Assembly: GCA_033063855.1 (NCBI GenBank)
Contig: CP093831.1
Coordinates: forward strand, 23,870,001-23,934,000
Reading direction: 5' to 3'
Origin: Smittia aterrima
Lineage: Eukaryota > Arthropoda > Insecta > Diptera > Chironomidae
DNA: 64,000 nt
The translations under genes and the position numbers were made by a program. Position 1 is the stretch's first letter. Every line of letters begins with the position of its first letter. Positions 48,902-58,201 of this stretch are shown here, piece by piece. The notes beneath the pieces were generated by a model. It searched no databases, was not told where the DNA came from, and saw only the letters and a program-made list of their open reading frames with translations.

Positions 48902-49824
48902 ATGATGAAACTCGGGTAATTTATTCTTTTAAAACTTTTCCTTTTAAATGTTTCGTTAAAAAGTAGTAAAATATTTTTTGTAGAAGTTTTTATTTTGTGT
49001 TTATCATATGGCCCGTGATATCTTCAGCTGATGACAATAAATTCAGTTGCTTTGAGGACTTTTTAAGATCAAACGAAGCTATAAATGGAATCCGTCATTT
49101 CAACCCAAGCAATCAGTCAAAAATAGAATGCGACGAGCACGTTGACGAGTTTCGTAAAGCGACTTACAAGAATCTGGAGATCGAGATGAGATCGAAAGTT
49201 GTAGAGGAGGAAGGAGATGCTGAACTGGAGTGCATAATAAAACATTTTACCAAGAAGAAAGTTGCTGAAGTGTTGATGGAGAAATTGATTTACGAAAACT
49301 CCAAATCAATTTCAAACGAGAAGCGAGAAAAGAAAATTTCTCGAATTCAAAATGCAATCGAGGTACAAGAATTTACTGCATTCAAATTCTGTCAATTCAA
49401 AGTTCTCTTTCTCGGACAATACTTTGACTATCTCTACCAAAGATATCGAAATAATCAACCGAAAGCGACACCGGAAAAAGAATTTTGCTCTCGGAAATTC
49501 ATTGTCGAAAATAATTTCATCGACGCTTCAATCTATAAAGTGAACTTGAACCCGCTGAGCATTAACACTACGAACATTGATTGCGAGGAAATTATGAAAT
49601 CATCAAATGAGACATCAGAAGAAACAATCGTTAAAATTTTTGAGAGCACAAGTTTCAATTCAAAATGTCTACGGAAAGCTTATCGCGAAAACAAGCTTTA
49701 TAAGACAATTGCGAGAACATGTATTTTCGGAGAGATTGGACTTTCTGATAAAGCTCTCAACGATCAACGTTCAATTTATCTCGAGGAAACAAATAAACTT
49801 TGCGACGATATTCAGAAATGTTGA
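48902..49824 (+). CDS. Orphan cysteine-rich secreted protein
   Basis: A 14-bp first exon (48902-48915, MMKLG) joins after a 68-bp intron to 48984-49824, giving 284 aa. The join completes a clean signal peptide (MMKLGSFYFVFIIWPVISSA, cut before DDNKF). Without it the second exon has no ATG. The mature part has ten cysteines, so up to five disulfides, three N-x-S/T sites (NQS, NTT, NET) and no membrane segment. Segments are mostly charged and helical (FRKATYKNLEIEMRSK, LIYENSKSISNEKREKK), with a central EKEFCSRKFIVENNFID block. I do not recognise the family; an insect-specific hemolymph or salivary secreted protein is possible. AATAAA at 49839-49844 supports a real 3' end. Confidence 0.75.
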
Positions 49825-50700
49825 AATTTGTAAAATCAAATAAATGTTTTGATAATCTCAAGGAACTTGTTTAAAAACTTTGCTAAGAAATAATTTCTTC
49901 TGACTTTCTCAGTAATCTTTTTAATTTCGACTCTTTCGGATGGAAAAATGTTGAAAAACTTAAAAAGTTTATTTATACTTATCTTGGTGTCGATTTATCA
50001 TCGCTGATGATATGGTGAGAGCTTTCTGATGTCTAAAATGAAAAACATATGTATCCATTTCCAAGAAACACTTATACAAGTTTTATTTTTACTAAAATAG
50101 AGATAATGGGCTGATGAATGTCGTTGCTTATCATGCCTTCTGTTCAGCTTGTCCGACTTCTTTGGAAAATGGCTGCGTGTTCTTTTCTCACAGTTTTCTC
50201 AACTTTTTAGGAAAAATTGTTTAAAACGGAAAGCTCGAGTAACACATTAATGTGGCCGCTTTGTCCGGTGTCCATTATTGAAATAACTCGCGAACTCAAT
50301 AAGCTAGCGATTCAAATTCTTCACCAGTCGGTAGAGATATTTTTCAGGGTTTCCCAGGGTATTAGAAATTCGTTTCTCTTTATCATACCCATAGTTCTTG
50401 GGTCTATATTATTTTGAAATCGCTTTCTACAGCTTCTCTAGTTTCAGCATTTTTATTCAACTCAGCAAAAATTGGACTGCATAATTGATTAATGATATTC
50501 AAACTATTATCAAATATTTATTTTATAAATTCCGTTTAAAAATTCCAGTACAAATTTGCATGGAATCAACAACTTAAAAAAAGATCACTGTTCTTAAGCC
50601 AGCAAAAATTATCCCTGTGAAATAGGTACGAAATCTATCCTCTGCGATAGCATTATAATTAACCAATCTAGTGCAGCTGAACATATATCACGAACATATA
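49825..50700. other. Spacer between orphan gene and HSP70 array
   Basis: Holds the 3' end of the orphan gene, an isolated copy of the HSP70-upstream motif at 50063-50077, and an AATAAA (minus) at 50517-50522 about 180 bp past the stop of the first HSP70 gene. No gene seen. Confidence 0.55.
50063..50077 (-). promoter_or_regulatory. Isolated copy of HSP70-upstream motif
   Basis: AAGAAACACTTATAC matches the motif found upstream of the other HSP70 genes, but here no HSP70 coding sequence lies to its left (the direction a minus-strand promoter would face). It may be a promoter whose gene was lost, or chance. Confidence 0.3.
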
Positions 50701-53217
50701 TCAATTTGTTTCCAGGTGCGTTTTGGTTTTTTGGCATTCGACGATGTAAGCATTTAATGATATAATTATTGTTATACAACTTGGACAAGAAGAATTCTTC
50801 TTTCTCTGCGAGTGCACTGGTATCAAACCAAGCGAATACAGCTCAACATATAACCGAACAACCTGCTTATCTTCACCAGTCAATTCGTTTCCACGAGTAT
50901 TTTCAACCGCTTGCTGGCATTTGCGAATGTATTCTTCATTTGAATTGCACTGTTTTTGTTTCTCATCATCGTCGCAAGAGTTTATAGATTCAGATATAGG
51001 GCTGCTGTCGGTTTTGGTTAAATAACTTCGTTGTTCTTTTGTTTCCTTCTGTTCAGAATGTTTTTGTTGAGCACCCATAATTTCATCCTTGCAATACAAA
51101 ATAGGATCGCAAACTTGTTTAACTTCATTCAAACGACTTAAGAATTTTTCTTTCTCAGCGAGTGCACTGGTATTAAACCATGCGATTGCAGATGAACAAA
51201 TATTGCAAACAATTTGCTGGTCTCCCTTAGTCAATTCGTGGCATTTGCGAATGTATTCTTCATTTGAATTGCACTGTTTTTGTTTCTCATCATCATCGCA
51301 AGAGTTTATAGATTCAGATATAGGGCTGCTGTCGGTTTTGGTTGAATAACTTCGTTGTTCTTGTGATTGTTCCGTTTCCTTCTGTTCAGAATGTTTTTGT
51401 TCAGCACCCAAAATTTCATCCTTGTTGCGCTGTAACTTAGACAAAATAGGATCGCAATTTCGTTTAACGTAGTTCAAACAATGTAAGTGTTCTTCTGTCT
51501 TAGCGTGTGCATGGGTATCAAACCAAGACAATGCAGAAGAACATGATTCGCGAACCTTCTGTTTGTCTTCTTCAGTCAGTTTGTTACCAAGAGCGTCTTG
51601 AACGGCTCGTTTGCTTTCGAAGATATATGCTTCCAATTTACTGCGAACTAGCTTGAACTTTTTTAGTTTCACCTCTTCATCTCGATACTTTTCAGCTTCT
51701 GATGACATTTGAGCAATGTCAGCATTTGAAAATCGGCCATTAACGTTTATGATTCTGATTTTTCGGCCACTTATGTTCTCTACTGAGACATTCATAATTC
51801 CATTCATATCGATGTTAAAAGAAACGTAGATTTTAGTATATAAGCAAGGCGCGTGTATGAATGTTCCAAGCAAATTTTTGTCTTTAGATAAGGCATTTTC
51901 TCCTTCATAAACTTTGATTTCGATTTTCGATTGATTACCGAATTGTAAAATTATATCGTTGGGAATTTTTGAGTTGCGTTCGAAGATTTTTGAAAATTTG
52001 TAGCCAATTGTTTTGATTCCCAACGAAAATGGAGTGATATCGAACAAACGAACGCCTTGAATCTGTGAGCTTAAGTCGCCACTCAGAATTGCAGCTTGAA
52101 CAGCAGCACCATAGGCAACGGCTTCATCAGCATTTATCGAAAAGTTTAATTGCTTTCCTTCGAAGAAATCTTGAAGAAATTTTTGAATCTTTAAAATTCT
52201 TGTTGAGCCTCCGACCAAAACAACATCGTGAATATCTTGTTTACTCAACTTGGCGCTTTTTAAAGCTATTTGAACTGATTTTAATGTCGACTTTAAGAGA
52301 TCATCGGTAATCTTTTCAAAGTGAGCTCGTGAAATTGTTGTGCAGAAATCGATTCCTTCTTGCAAAGAATCTATTTCAATCGTAGCTTCGCTCAATATCA
52401 GTAATGTTCGCATCGCATTTTCACAAGTTTTCCTTAATCGTTGCAAGGCTCGAATATTTTCTTTTATATCTTGCTTGTGTTTTTGTTTAAATTCTTTGAC
52501 GAAATGACCAACTAATCGGTTTACAAAATCTTCCCCTCCAAGATGAGTGTCACCTGCAGTTGAAATCACTTCGAACACAGATCCTTCTTTAATTTTCAAG
52601 ATTGAGACGTCAAAAGTTCCTCCACCAAGATCAAAGATCATAACATTCTTCTCTCCCTTCAAGTTCTTGTCTAAACCGTAAGCTAATGCTGCTGCAGTCG
52701 GTTCGTTAATGATTTGTAAAACATTCAAGCCTGCAATTGCTCCAGCATCAATAGTAGATCGTCTCTGAGCATCGTTAAAATAAGCGGGAACTGTGATGAC
52801 AGCATCGGTGACCTTAGTTCCCAAGAATGATTCAGCAATTTCTTTCATTTTCTCAAGAACCATCGAGCTAATTTGTTCTGGAGCAAATTCCTTGATTTTT
52901 CCCTTAACCTTGATTTGAACCATTGGCTTTCCACAATCGTTGATCACTTTGAATGGCCAATGCTTCATATCAGCTTGAACATTCTCATCATCAAAGCGAC
53001 GTCCGATCAAACGTTTAGTATCAAAGATTGTGTTTTGGGGGTTTATCGCAACCTGATTCTTAGCGGCATCTCCGACGAGCCGCGCTGTGCCGTTAAATGC
53101 AACATAACTCGGAATTTTTCTATTACCCATCTCGTCAGCGATGATCTCGACTTTATTATTCCTGTAGACTCCAACACAGCAGTAAGTGGTACCAAGATCT
53201 ATGCCAATCGCTGTCAT
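50701..53217 (-). CDS. HSP70-like protein with expanded, frameshifted lid repeats
   Basis: Single exon, 838 aa (typical HSP70 about 640). The ATPase domain keeps IGIDLGTTYCCVGVY, IFDLGGGTFDVSIL and DVVLVGGSTRI. Oddities include GEDFVNRLV where the family has GEDFDNR, and a run reading MRTLLILSEATIEIDSL in a region the sister copies keep as SSSSEAPIEI. The substrate domain is degraded: IHAPCLYTK replaces the LTGIPPAPRG segment and the lid approach is altered. From about residue 560 an HSP70 lid segment recurs: block 1 (LTEEDKQKVRESCSSALSWFD), block 2 (CNICSSAIAWFNTSALAEKE) and a third block that loses frame after EDKQVV. They are separated by a 324-bp in-frame repeat containing QKHSEQKE and INSCDDDEKQKQCNSNE. 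The last 51 residues are out-of-frame sequence. No EEVD. Chaperone activity is doubtful; it may be a decaying gene or a neofunctionalised one. AATAAA at 50517-50522. Confidence 0.85.
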   Translation of the reverse strand: MTAIGIDLGTTYCCVGVYRNNKVEIIADEMGNRKIPSYVAFNGTARLVGDAAKNQVAINPQNTIFDTKRLIGRRFDDENVQADMKHWPFKVINDCGKPMVQIKVKGKIKEFAPEQISSMVLEKMKEIAESFLGTKVTDAVITVPAYFNDAQRRSTIDAGAIAGLNVLQIINEPTAAALAYGLDKNLKGEKNVMIFDLGGGTFDVSILKIKEGSVFEVISTAGDTHLGGEDFVNRLVGHFVKEFKQKHKQDIKENIRALQRLRKTCENAMRTLLILSEATIEIDSLQEGIDFCTTISRAHFEKITDDLLKSTLKSVQIALKSAKLSKQDIHDVVLVGGSTRILKIQKFLQDFFEGKQLNFSINADEAVAYGAAVQAAILSGDLSSQIQGVRLFDITPFSLGIKTIGYKFSKIFERNSKIPNDIILQFGNQSKIEIKVYEGENALSKDKNLLGTFIHAPCLYTKIYVSFNIDMNGIMNVSVENISGRKIRIINVNGRFSNADIAQMSSEAEKYRDEEVKLKKFKLVRSKLEAYIFESKRAVQDALGNKLTEEDKQKVRESCSSALSWFDTHAHAKTEEHLHCLNYVKRNCDPILSKLQRNKDEILGAEQKHSEQKETEQSQEQRSYSTKTDSSPISESINSCDDDEKQKQCNSNEEYIRKCHELTKGDQQIVCNICSSAIAWFNTSALAEKEKFLSRLNEVKQVCDPILYCKDEIMGAQQKHSEQKETKEQRSYLTKTDSSPISESINSCDDDEKQKQCNSNEEYIRKCQQAVENTRGNELTGEDKQVVRLYVELYSLGLIPVHSQRKKNSSCPSCITIIISLNAYIVECQKTKTHLETN
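50921..51568. repeat. 324-bp in-frame tandem repeat in the HSP70 C-terminus
   Basis: Positions 50921-51244 and about 51245-51568 are homologous with a period of 324 bp (108 codons). The first part of each unit, covering the Ser/Asp/Gln linker, is nearly identical, while the lid-helix part is more diverged. A third partial lid lies at about 50780-50920. Confidence 0.85.
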
Positions 53218-53363
53218 TTTGCTTAAATTTTCTTTACTTTACTTCGCACTGAATTGAGTTTGTTTCAAAACTGACAGTTCTCTTGCTGAAACACTTCATT
53301 TTAACGAAAAACACAAAATCGCTTAATGATATAATGAGATATGAGGGCTGATAACGATATTCA

Positions 53364-53380
53364 TAGAAACACTTATACTT
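53364..53380 (-). promoter_or_regulatory. Upstream motif of HSP70 copy 1
   Basis: TAGAAACACTTATACTT, followed on the plus strand by ACTTTATCTGCAAATTT at about 53389-53406, which on the coding strand carries a GATA-type core (CAGATAAAG). The same pair recurs upstream of the pseudogene and of HSP70 copy 2. TTC and GAA occur 3 bp apart next to it, not the 2 bp of a canonical heat-shock element. Confidence 0.4.
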
Positions 53381-53513
53381 AAAAATATCAACTTTATCTG
53401 CAAATTTATTGAAAAATACCAAGTAAAGTGTTCAAGATAAAGTTTATTGAATTTATAACAAGTAAATAGGTTTATTGATTTTCAGTTACCTCTAGATTAA
53501 TCTTGCATATGTT

Positions 53514-53638
53514 GTTTTGCATCAAAGACTGTATTTTGAGGGTTCATTGCAACTTGATTTTTGGCGTCATTTCCGACAAGTCGTTCGATGTCGCTGAATG
53601 CAACATAACTCGGAGTTGTTCTATGCCAATTGCCGGTA
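53514..53638 (-). pseudogene. HSP70 5' fragment, broken
   Basis: Minus-strand sequence matching the first 60 or so codons of HSP70 copy 2 (TPSYVAF, ERLVG, QVAMNPQNTVFDAK). The start codon is destroyed, 79 bp equivalent to 56808-56886 are deleted (a 3-bp TCT repeat at both deletion ends suggests microhomology repair; the deletion shifts frame), and homology stops abruptly near 53514. It cannot encode an HSP70. Confidence 0.85.
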
Positions 53639-54045
53639 CTTTGCAGAAATTTCCTCCGTTTACTTTACTTCGCACTGGATTGATTTTTTGGCATTTAATT
53701 TCAAACTGATGATTTCTTCATTGAAACTCTTTATTTATATGAAATCAACGACATAGCAATAAACTCTACCTAAAGAATATCATTTCAAGGTAGTATGAGA
53801 AATGATAACGAAATTCGAAGAAACACTTATGTCTTTTCGTATTTTTTATAAAAAAAATGTGAACGTGCAAAAAAAAAAGTACGTAAGTCCATTATAATTG
53901 TTGTCATGCGGGTGGATAAGAACTCTCAATGCCACTCATTGATAATATTAAGTTGATAAAATAATAGAAATATTAACTTTATCTGCAAATTTACCAAGAA
54001 AAACCAATAGAGTGCTTATCCGTACATTGATAGCAGAATATTTTA
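53639..54045. repeat. Duplicated HSP70 upstream block, copy A
   Basis: Closely matches 56904-57345 upstream of HSP70 copy 2, including the AAACACTTATGTC motif (about 53821), a TATA-like stretch at 53733-53740, ACTTTATCTGCAAATTTACC and GTACATTGATAGCAGAA. Together with the pseudogene it is the remnant of a former full gene duplication. Some internal deletions separate the two copies. Confidence 0.85.
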
Positions 54046-54671
54046 AAGTTCGTCGCAACCCAGTGGTTCCTAGTGGTCGCGTGTATTTGCAACCAGTGAT
54101 GGCAACAAGTTAAAATTGATTTAAATATAAAAGGGTTTTTTTCCTTTTCTTTGTATTTTGGAAATTTTAAGTTTTGATAGTTGTTCTATCATTGCTTTCT
54201 TTTGTACATTGTCGTTAATTACTTGAATTGGGTTATGACTTTTTTAAATATTTTACAACAGTGGTGTAGAACACATTCTGACGCATATTATAATATGCAA
54301 CATGAGTAGGCGGAAAAAGTGGTTATGAAAAAAAAACCATTGAAATAGAACCACTAAATGAATAATGAACAAAATATTGTTTTAATCAGTTTTATCGCAC
54401 AAAAGTTAAGTTTTATCACAAACAACCCACAACAACTACTCTTGGAATACAACAATGAATGTGACTAATCGTGTTCTACAACTTTTTCGTACATCACGTT
54501 GCAACTTTATTAAGAAATAATCAAGTTTGAAATCAAAACATAAGAAAAATTTACCGTAAAAATACCATTTTGGGGATCATTTTGTTCCGGTGATCGGAAC
54601 ATTTTTAAATGAAAAATCTCAGTAAACAATTTTGGAAGAACATTCAAGAATTATAGAAAATTTCAGTATAA

Positions 54672-54763
54672 CAAGTGGCAGTAGCAGTTCGTACCGAACT
54701 TACTGTACGGTTTTTTATCCATCGGACTGGTTACAGGGGGTTGGGCTTTACTGGGTTTACTTG
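54672..54763 (+). repeat. Inverted repeat arm, left
   Basis: About 90 bp that recur inverted at 59294-59376, with cores GTACCGAACTTACTGTA and TGGTTACAGGGGGTTGGGC. The arms lie 4.5 kb apart and bracket HSP70 copy 2 and its surroundings. The arm contains a small perfect hairpin, GTTCG-TAC-CGAAC. Confidence 0.85.
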
Positions 54764-55079
54764 CTCAACTCAAATAGCTGAAAATTTCATGCGAACAAAT
54801 GAAAGCTCTAATTTCAAAGGAAAATCCTTCGGATGAAAAACACTGAAAAGCGTAGAAGTTAGATAGAACGATTTAGTTTTGAGAAAAAGTTGAAAGGAAA
54901 ACAGCTCAAGCTCAGCTGCGCCGTGAAAGAATAAGTGAAGCAAATTGAATACTTCACAAAGGTAAAATAGGAAAGAAAGTTAAAGATCTAATTTTTTAAT
55001 AAGATTTCTTTTTCTAGTCAAAAATAATTATAAAATTTTATTCACACCTTTATTAAGTAACAACTAAAGTCTTATAATT

Positions 55080-56903
55080 TTACTCGCCTAAGATTGGTTT
55101 GCAAATTAATTGAATTTTTCTAAGACGCACCTGGAATTCCTCTTTCTTTGCGAGTCTGTTTGAGTCAATCCATGCGAGTTCTGCTGAACATTTATCGGAA
55201 ATGATTTTTTTTTCTTTTTCAGTAAATTTATTTCCTGTGTCATTTTCAACAACTCGTTGGCACTGAAGGATGTAATTTTCTATTAAATTGCAAGCCTTGA
55301 TACGTTTTCGATGTTCCTCATCTTCATTGCGATATATGTTAGCTTCTGCCAACATTTTATTAACAACAGCCTCCGACAAACGAGAACTGTGTTTAATCGT
55401 AAGTCTTTCCTCTTTTCCACTCGAGTTGTTCTTTGCTGATACATATAAAATACTATTCGCATCGACTTCAAATGTAACTTCCATTTTACCAACTCCGCGA
55501 GGTGCTGGGGGAATTTCGGTAAGCATGAAAGTTCCAAGCAAATTGTTGTCTTTAGTCATAGCACGTTCACCTTCAAAAACTTTGATTTTGAATTCTGTTT
55601 GGTTATCCGCAACAGTAACAAAAGTTTCCATATGTTTGCAAGGAATTTTCGAATTGCGTTTGATGATAATCGAAAACTTTTCGCCAATTGATTCGATTCC
55701 CAAAGACAATGGAGTGATATCGAACAACATAACGTCTTGAATCTGTGAGCTTAAGTCGCCACTCAGAATTGCAGCTTGAACAGCAGCACCATAGGCAACG
55801 GCTTCGTCAGCATTCATTGACAAGTTTAATTGCTTTCCGTCGAAAAAATCTTGAAGTAATTTTTGAATCATTAGAATTCTTGTTGATCCTCCGACCAAAA
55901 CAACATCGTGAATGTCTCCTTTCTCCATCTTAGCGTCTATTAAAGCTTTTTTAACTGATTCTATTGTCGAATTGAAAAAATCCATGTTCATATCTTCGAA
56001 ACGAGCTCGAGAAATCGTTGTGCAGAAATCGATACCCTCGTGCAAAGATTCAATTTCAATCGGAGCTTCGCTTGAGCTCGACAGTAATCGTTTCGCTCTT
56101 TCACATTCCGTTCTCAATCTCTGCATGGCTCGAGGATTTTCGCTAATATCTTGCTTGTGTTTTTGTTTAAATTCTTTGACGAAATGATCAACTAATCGGT
56201 TGTCAAAATCTTCTCCTCCAAGATGAGTGTCACCTGCTTTTGAAACGACTTCGAACACAGAACCTTCTTTAATTTTCAAGATTGAGACGTCAAAAGTTCC
56301 TCCGCCAAGATCAAAAATCATAACAATTTTCTCTCCTTTTCCTTTCAAGTTCTTATCTAAACCGTAAGCTAGTGCTGCAGCATTTGGTTCATTAACGATT
56401 TGCAAAACATTCAAGCCTGCAATTGCTCCAGCATCAATTGTAGATTTTCTCTGAGAATCATTAAAATATACCGGAACTGTGATGACAGCATCGGTGACTT
56501 TTGTTCCCAAAAACAATTCAGCGGTTTTTTTCATTTTGTCAAGAACCATCGAGCTAATTTGTTCTGGAGCAAATTTTTTGATTTCTCCTTTAACCTTGAT
56601 TTGAACCATTGGCTTTCCACAATCGTTAACCACTTTGAATGGCCAATGCTTCATATCAGCTTGAACATTCTCATCATCAAAGCGACGACCAATCAAACGT
56701 TTTGCATCAAAAACTGTGTTCTGGGAGTTTATTGCAATTTGTCTCTTCGCGGCATCACCGATGAGTCGTTCGGTGTCTTTAAATGCAACATAACTCGGAG
56801 TGGTTCTGCTTCCCAACTCGTTAGCAATGATATCGACTTTGTTATTCCTGTAAACTCCTACGCAGCTATAAGTCGTACCAAGATCTATGCCAATTGCTGG
56901 CAT
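55080..56903 (-). CDS. HSP70-like protein without EEVD, copy 2
   Basis: Single exon, 607 aa. All three HSP70 signatures are intact: IGIDLGTTYSCVGVY, IFDLGGGTFDVSIL and DVVLVGGSTRI. Catalytic-region motifs such as NEPNAAALAYGLDK and GEDFDNRLVDHF are present. The interdomain linker reads DVMLFDITPLSLGIES rather than the usual hydrophobic DLLLLD. The substrate-binding domain has LTEIPPAPRGVGK and NVL-to-ILYVSAKNNSSGK. The lid is shortened and the protein ends ICKPILGE, with no Gly/Met-rich tail and no EEVD, the cytosolic tag for TPR co-chaperones. It has no signal peptide or KDEL, so it is probably cytosolic. It could be an ATP-dependent chaperone that does not engage Hop/CHIP (inference). A TATA box lies 89 bp upstream of the ATG and AATAAA 26 bp past the stop, so it looks expressed. 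Confidence 0.92.
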   Translation of the reverse strand: MPAIGIDLGTTYSCVGVYRNNKVDIIANELGSRTTPSYVAFKDTERLIGDAAKRQIAINSQNTVFDAKRLIGRRFDDENVQADMKHWPFKVVNDCGKPMVQIKVKGEIKKFAPEQISSMVLDKMKKTAELFLGTKVTDAVITVPVYFNDSQRKSTIDAGAIAGLNVLQIVNEPNAAALAYGLDKNLKGKGEKIVMIFDLGGGTFDVSILKIKEGSVFEVVSKAGDTHLGGEDFDNRLVDHFVKEFKQKHKQDISENPRAMQRLRTECERAKRLLSSSSEAPIEIESLHEGIDFCTTISRARFEDMNMDFFNSTIESVKKALIDAKMEKGDIHDVVLVGGSTRILMIQKLLQDFFDGKQLNLSMNADEAVAYGAAVQAAILSGDLSSQIQDVMLFDITPLSLGIESIGEKFSIIIKRNSKIPCKHMETFVTVADNQTEFKIKVFEGERAMTKDNNLLGTFMLTEIPPAPRGVGKMEVTFEVDANSILYVSAKNNSSGKEERLTIKHSSRLSEAVVNKMLAEANIYRNEDEEHRKRIKACNLIENYILQCQRVVENDTGNKFTEKEKKIISDKCSAELAWIDSNRLAKKEEFQVRLRKIQLICKPILGE

Positions 56904-56991
56904 TTTTCTTAAATTTTCTTTACTTTACTTCGCACTGGATTGATTTTTTGGCATTTAATTTCAAACTGATAATTTCTTCATCGAAACTCTT

Positions 56992-56999
56992 TATTTATA
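56992..56999 (-). promoter_or_regulatory. TATA box of HSP70 copy 2
   Basis: TATAAATA on the coding strand, 89 bp before the ATG, implying a 5' leader of roughly 60 nt. The matching stretch is retained upstream of the pseudogene at about 53733-53740. Confidence 0.55.
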
Positions 57000-57233
57000 T
57001 GAAAAAAAAAGACGATATTGCAATAAACTCTACCTAAAGAATATCATTTCAAGGTAGTATGAAAAATGATAACGAAATTCGAAGAAACACTTATGTCTTT
57101 TCGTATTTTTTATATAAAAAAATGTGAACGTGCGAAAAAAAAGTACGTTTGTCAAGTCCATAATAATTGTTGTCATACGGCCCGTATGATACGGGTGGAT
57201 AAGAACTCTCAATGCCGATAACCACTCATATTC

Positions 57234-57252
57234 GATGAAACACTTATACTTA
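57234..57252 (-). promoter_or_regulatory. Upstream motif of HSP70 copy 2
   Basis: GATGAAACACTTATACTTAA, followed by ACTTTATCTGCAAATTTACC (GATA-type core on the coding strand). Same order and spacing as upstream of HSP70 copy 1 at 53364. A third, slightly different copy lies at 57082-57095. Confidence 0.4.
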
Positions 57253-57345
57253 AGTGGATAAAATTATATACTAACTTTATCTGCAAATTTACCAAGAAAA
57301 ACCAATAGAATGCCTATGCGTACATTGATAGCAGAAAATTTTTAA

Positions 57346-57871
57346 TTGGGTCTTGCCACTCATAGTTTGATCAATAACTTAAGGCTTGTTTTATTTCAAG
57401 TTTATCGTAGTTTAAAGAATAATGTTTAAACAATATTCTGATCACGAAAGAAAATTAGTTCTGACCAGTTTTGAAGAATGCTCGAACTCTCTTTTTGATG
57501 TGACTCATGAGCTTTTGGACAAGTATAAATGTGAGCCGATTTTCAAGAGTTTACTTTTATTTAATTTCTTCAATGTTTTCGAATGATTATTCATTTGTTC
57601 TAATATTTTTCTTCAAGCCAGACCGAAAAACTTAATGGGACGAAGTTTTGTATAAACAGGAAATCAACTTTTTTGGTATTACTGTGACTTTGTGAAGATT
57701 TTAGCTCTTCACAGTCACATAGTAGCATTTAGAGTTTGCTAAACAAGCTTAAAGTATGATAGAGAATCCTTGCTATTGAATAAAGGTGAAAAATTGCTTC
57801 TTGAGAAAGTTCTATGTGAGAAATTTTGAGCTTGAAGTTAAATGAGTTGCGTAAGGCTTTCTCATCATACC
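57346..57871. other. Spacer upstream of HSP70 copy 2
   Basis: Unassigned AT-rich sequence ending in the left target-site copy of a retrotransposon insertion (57859-57871). No coding feature seen. Confidence 0.5.
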
Positions 57872-58201
57872 TTACTTACTTACTTAGATGGTCATTGGTT
57901 CGGGTGCCAAACCTTGACCTCGTTAAGGAACGTGTTAAACTGGGATCTATCCTTGGCGATCCCTTGCCAATTTGTGACTCCATGCGCGGTGCTGTCTCTA
58001 TTTACTGCTTCCAGCCAAGTGTTTTTCGGTCTTCCTCGCGTTCTTTTTTCATCGGTAAAGTCCGCCTTAAAAGCTCGACTTACTGGATGATCTTCTTCTC
58101 TTCTGATTACGTGGCCAGCCCACGACAATCTTCGATGTTGGACCGCTCTAACTATATCACAATCCTTGGACCGCTCTAACTATATCACAATCCTATCGGT
58201 A
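57872..58201 (-). mobile_element. 5'-truncated non-LTR retrotransposon insertion with 13-bp target duplication
   Basis: A perfect 13-bp direct repeat (TTCTCATCATACC) flanks the insert at 57859-57871 and 58202-58214. Read on the minus strand, it encodes the C-terminal tail of a non-LTR ORF2 (RRLSWAGHVIRREEDHPVSR, then TRGRPKNTWLEAV and IAKDRSQF; frame 57892-58128), stops, and ends in four TAAG units at 57872-57888. Everything 5' of the last 100 or so codons is missing, typical of incomplete target-primed reverse transcription. A perfect 28-bp tandem duplication (58138-58193) sits at the truncated 5' end. Confidence 0.9.

Larger units (their letters stand above)
53218..55079. other. Spacer between HSP70 copies 1 and 2
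   Basis: Contains the upstream region of HSP70 copy 1 (motif at 53364-53380), an HSP70 pseudogene fragment (53514-53638) with its duplicated upstream block (53639-54045), about 600 bp of unassigned AT-rich sequence, one arm of a large inverted repeat (54672-54763), and an AATAAA (minus) at 55049-55054 that serves copy 2. Confidence 0.7.
56904..57345. repeat. Duplicated HSP70 upstream block, copy B
   Basis: Upstream region of HSP70 copy 2, homologous to 53639-54045. It contains two copies of the AAACACTTAT motif (57082-57095 and 57234-57252) and a palindrome, ACGGCCCGTATGATACGGG, near 57178 that the other copy lacks. Confidence 0.85.

Noticed and set aside
48997..49824. Starting the orphan secreted protein at 48997
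   Set aside because: That codon is GTG and lies after a splice acceptor; the upstream 14-bp exon gives an ATG and a complete signal peptide.
53800..53835. Canonical heat-shock element upstream of the HSP70 copies
   Set aside because: TTC and GAA blocks are present but spaced 3 bp (or 0-1 bp) apart rather than in the 5-bp alternating units of a true element.
55288..56912. Large plus-strand ORFs (up to 170 codons) opposite HSP70 copy 2, likewise at copies 1 and 3
   Set aside because: Antisense shadows; the same frames appear opposite every HSP70 paralogue.
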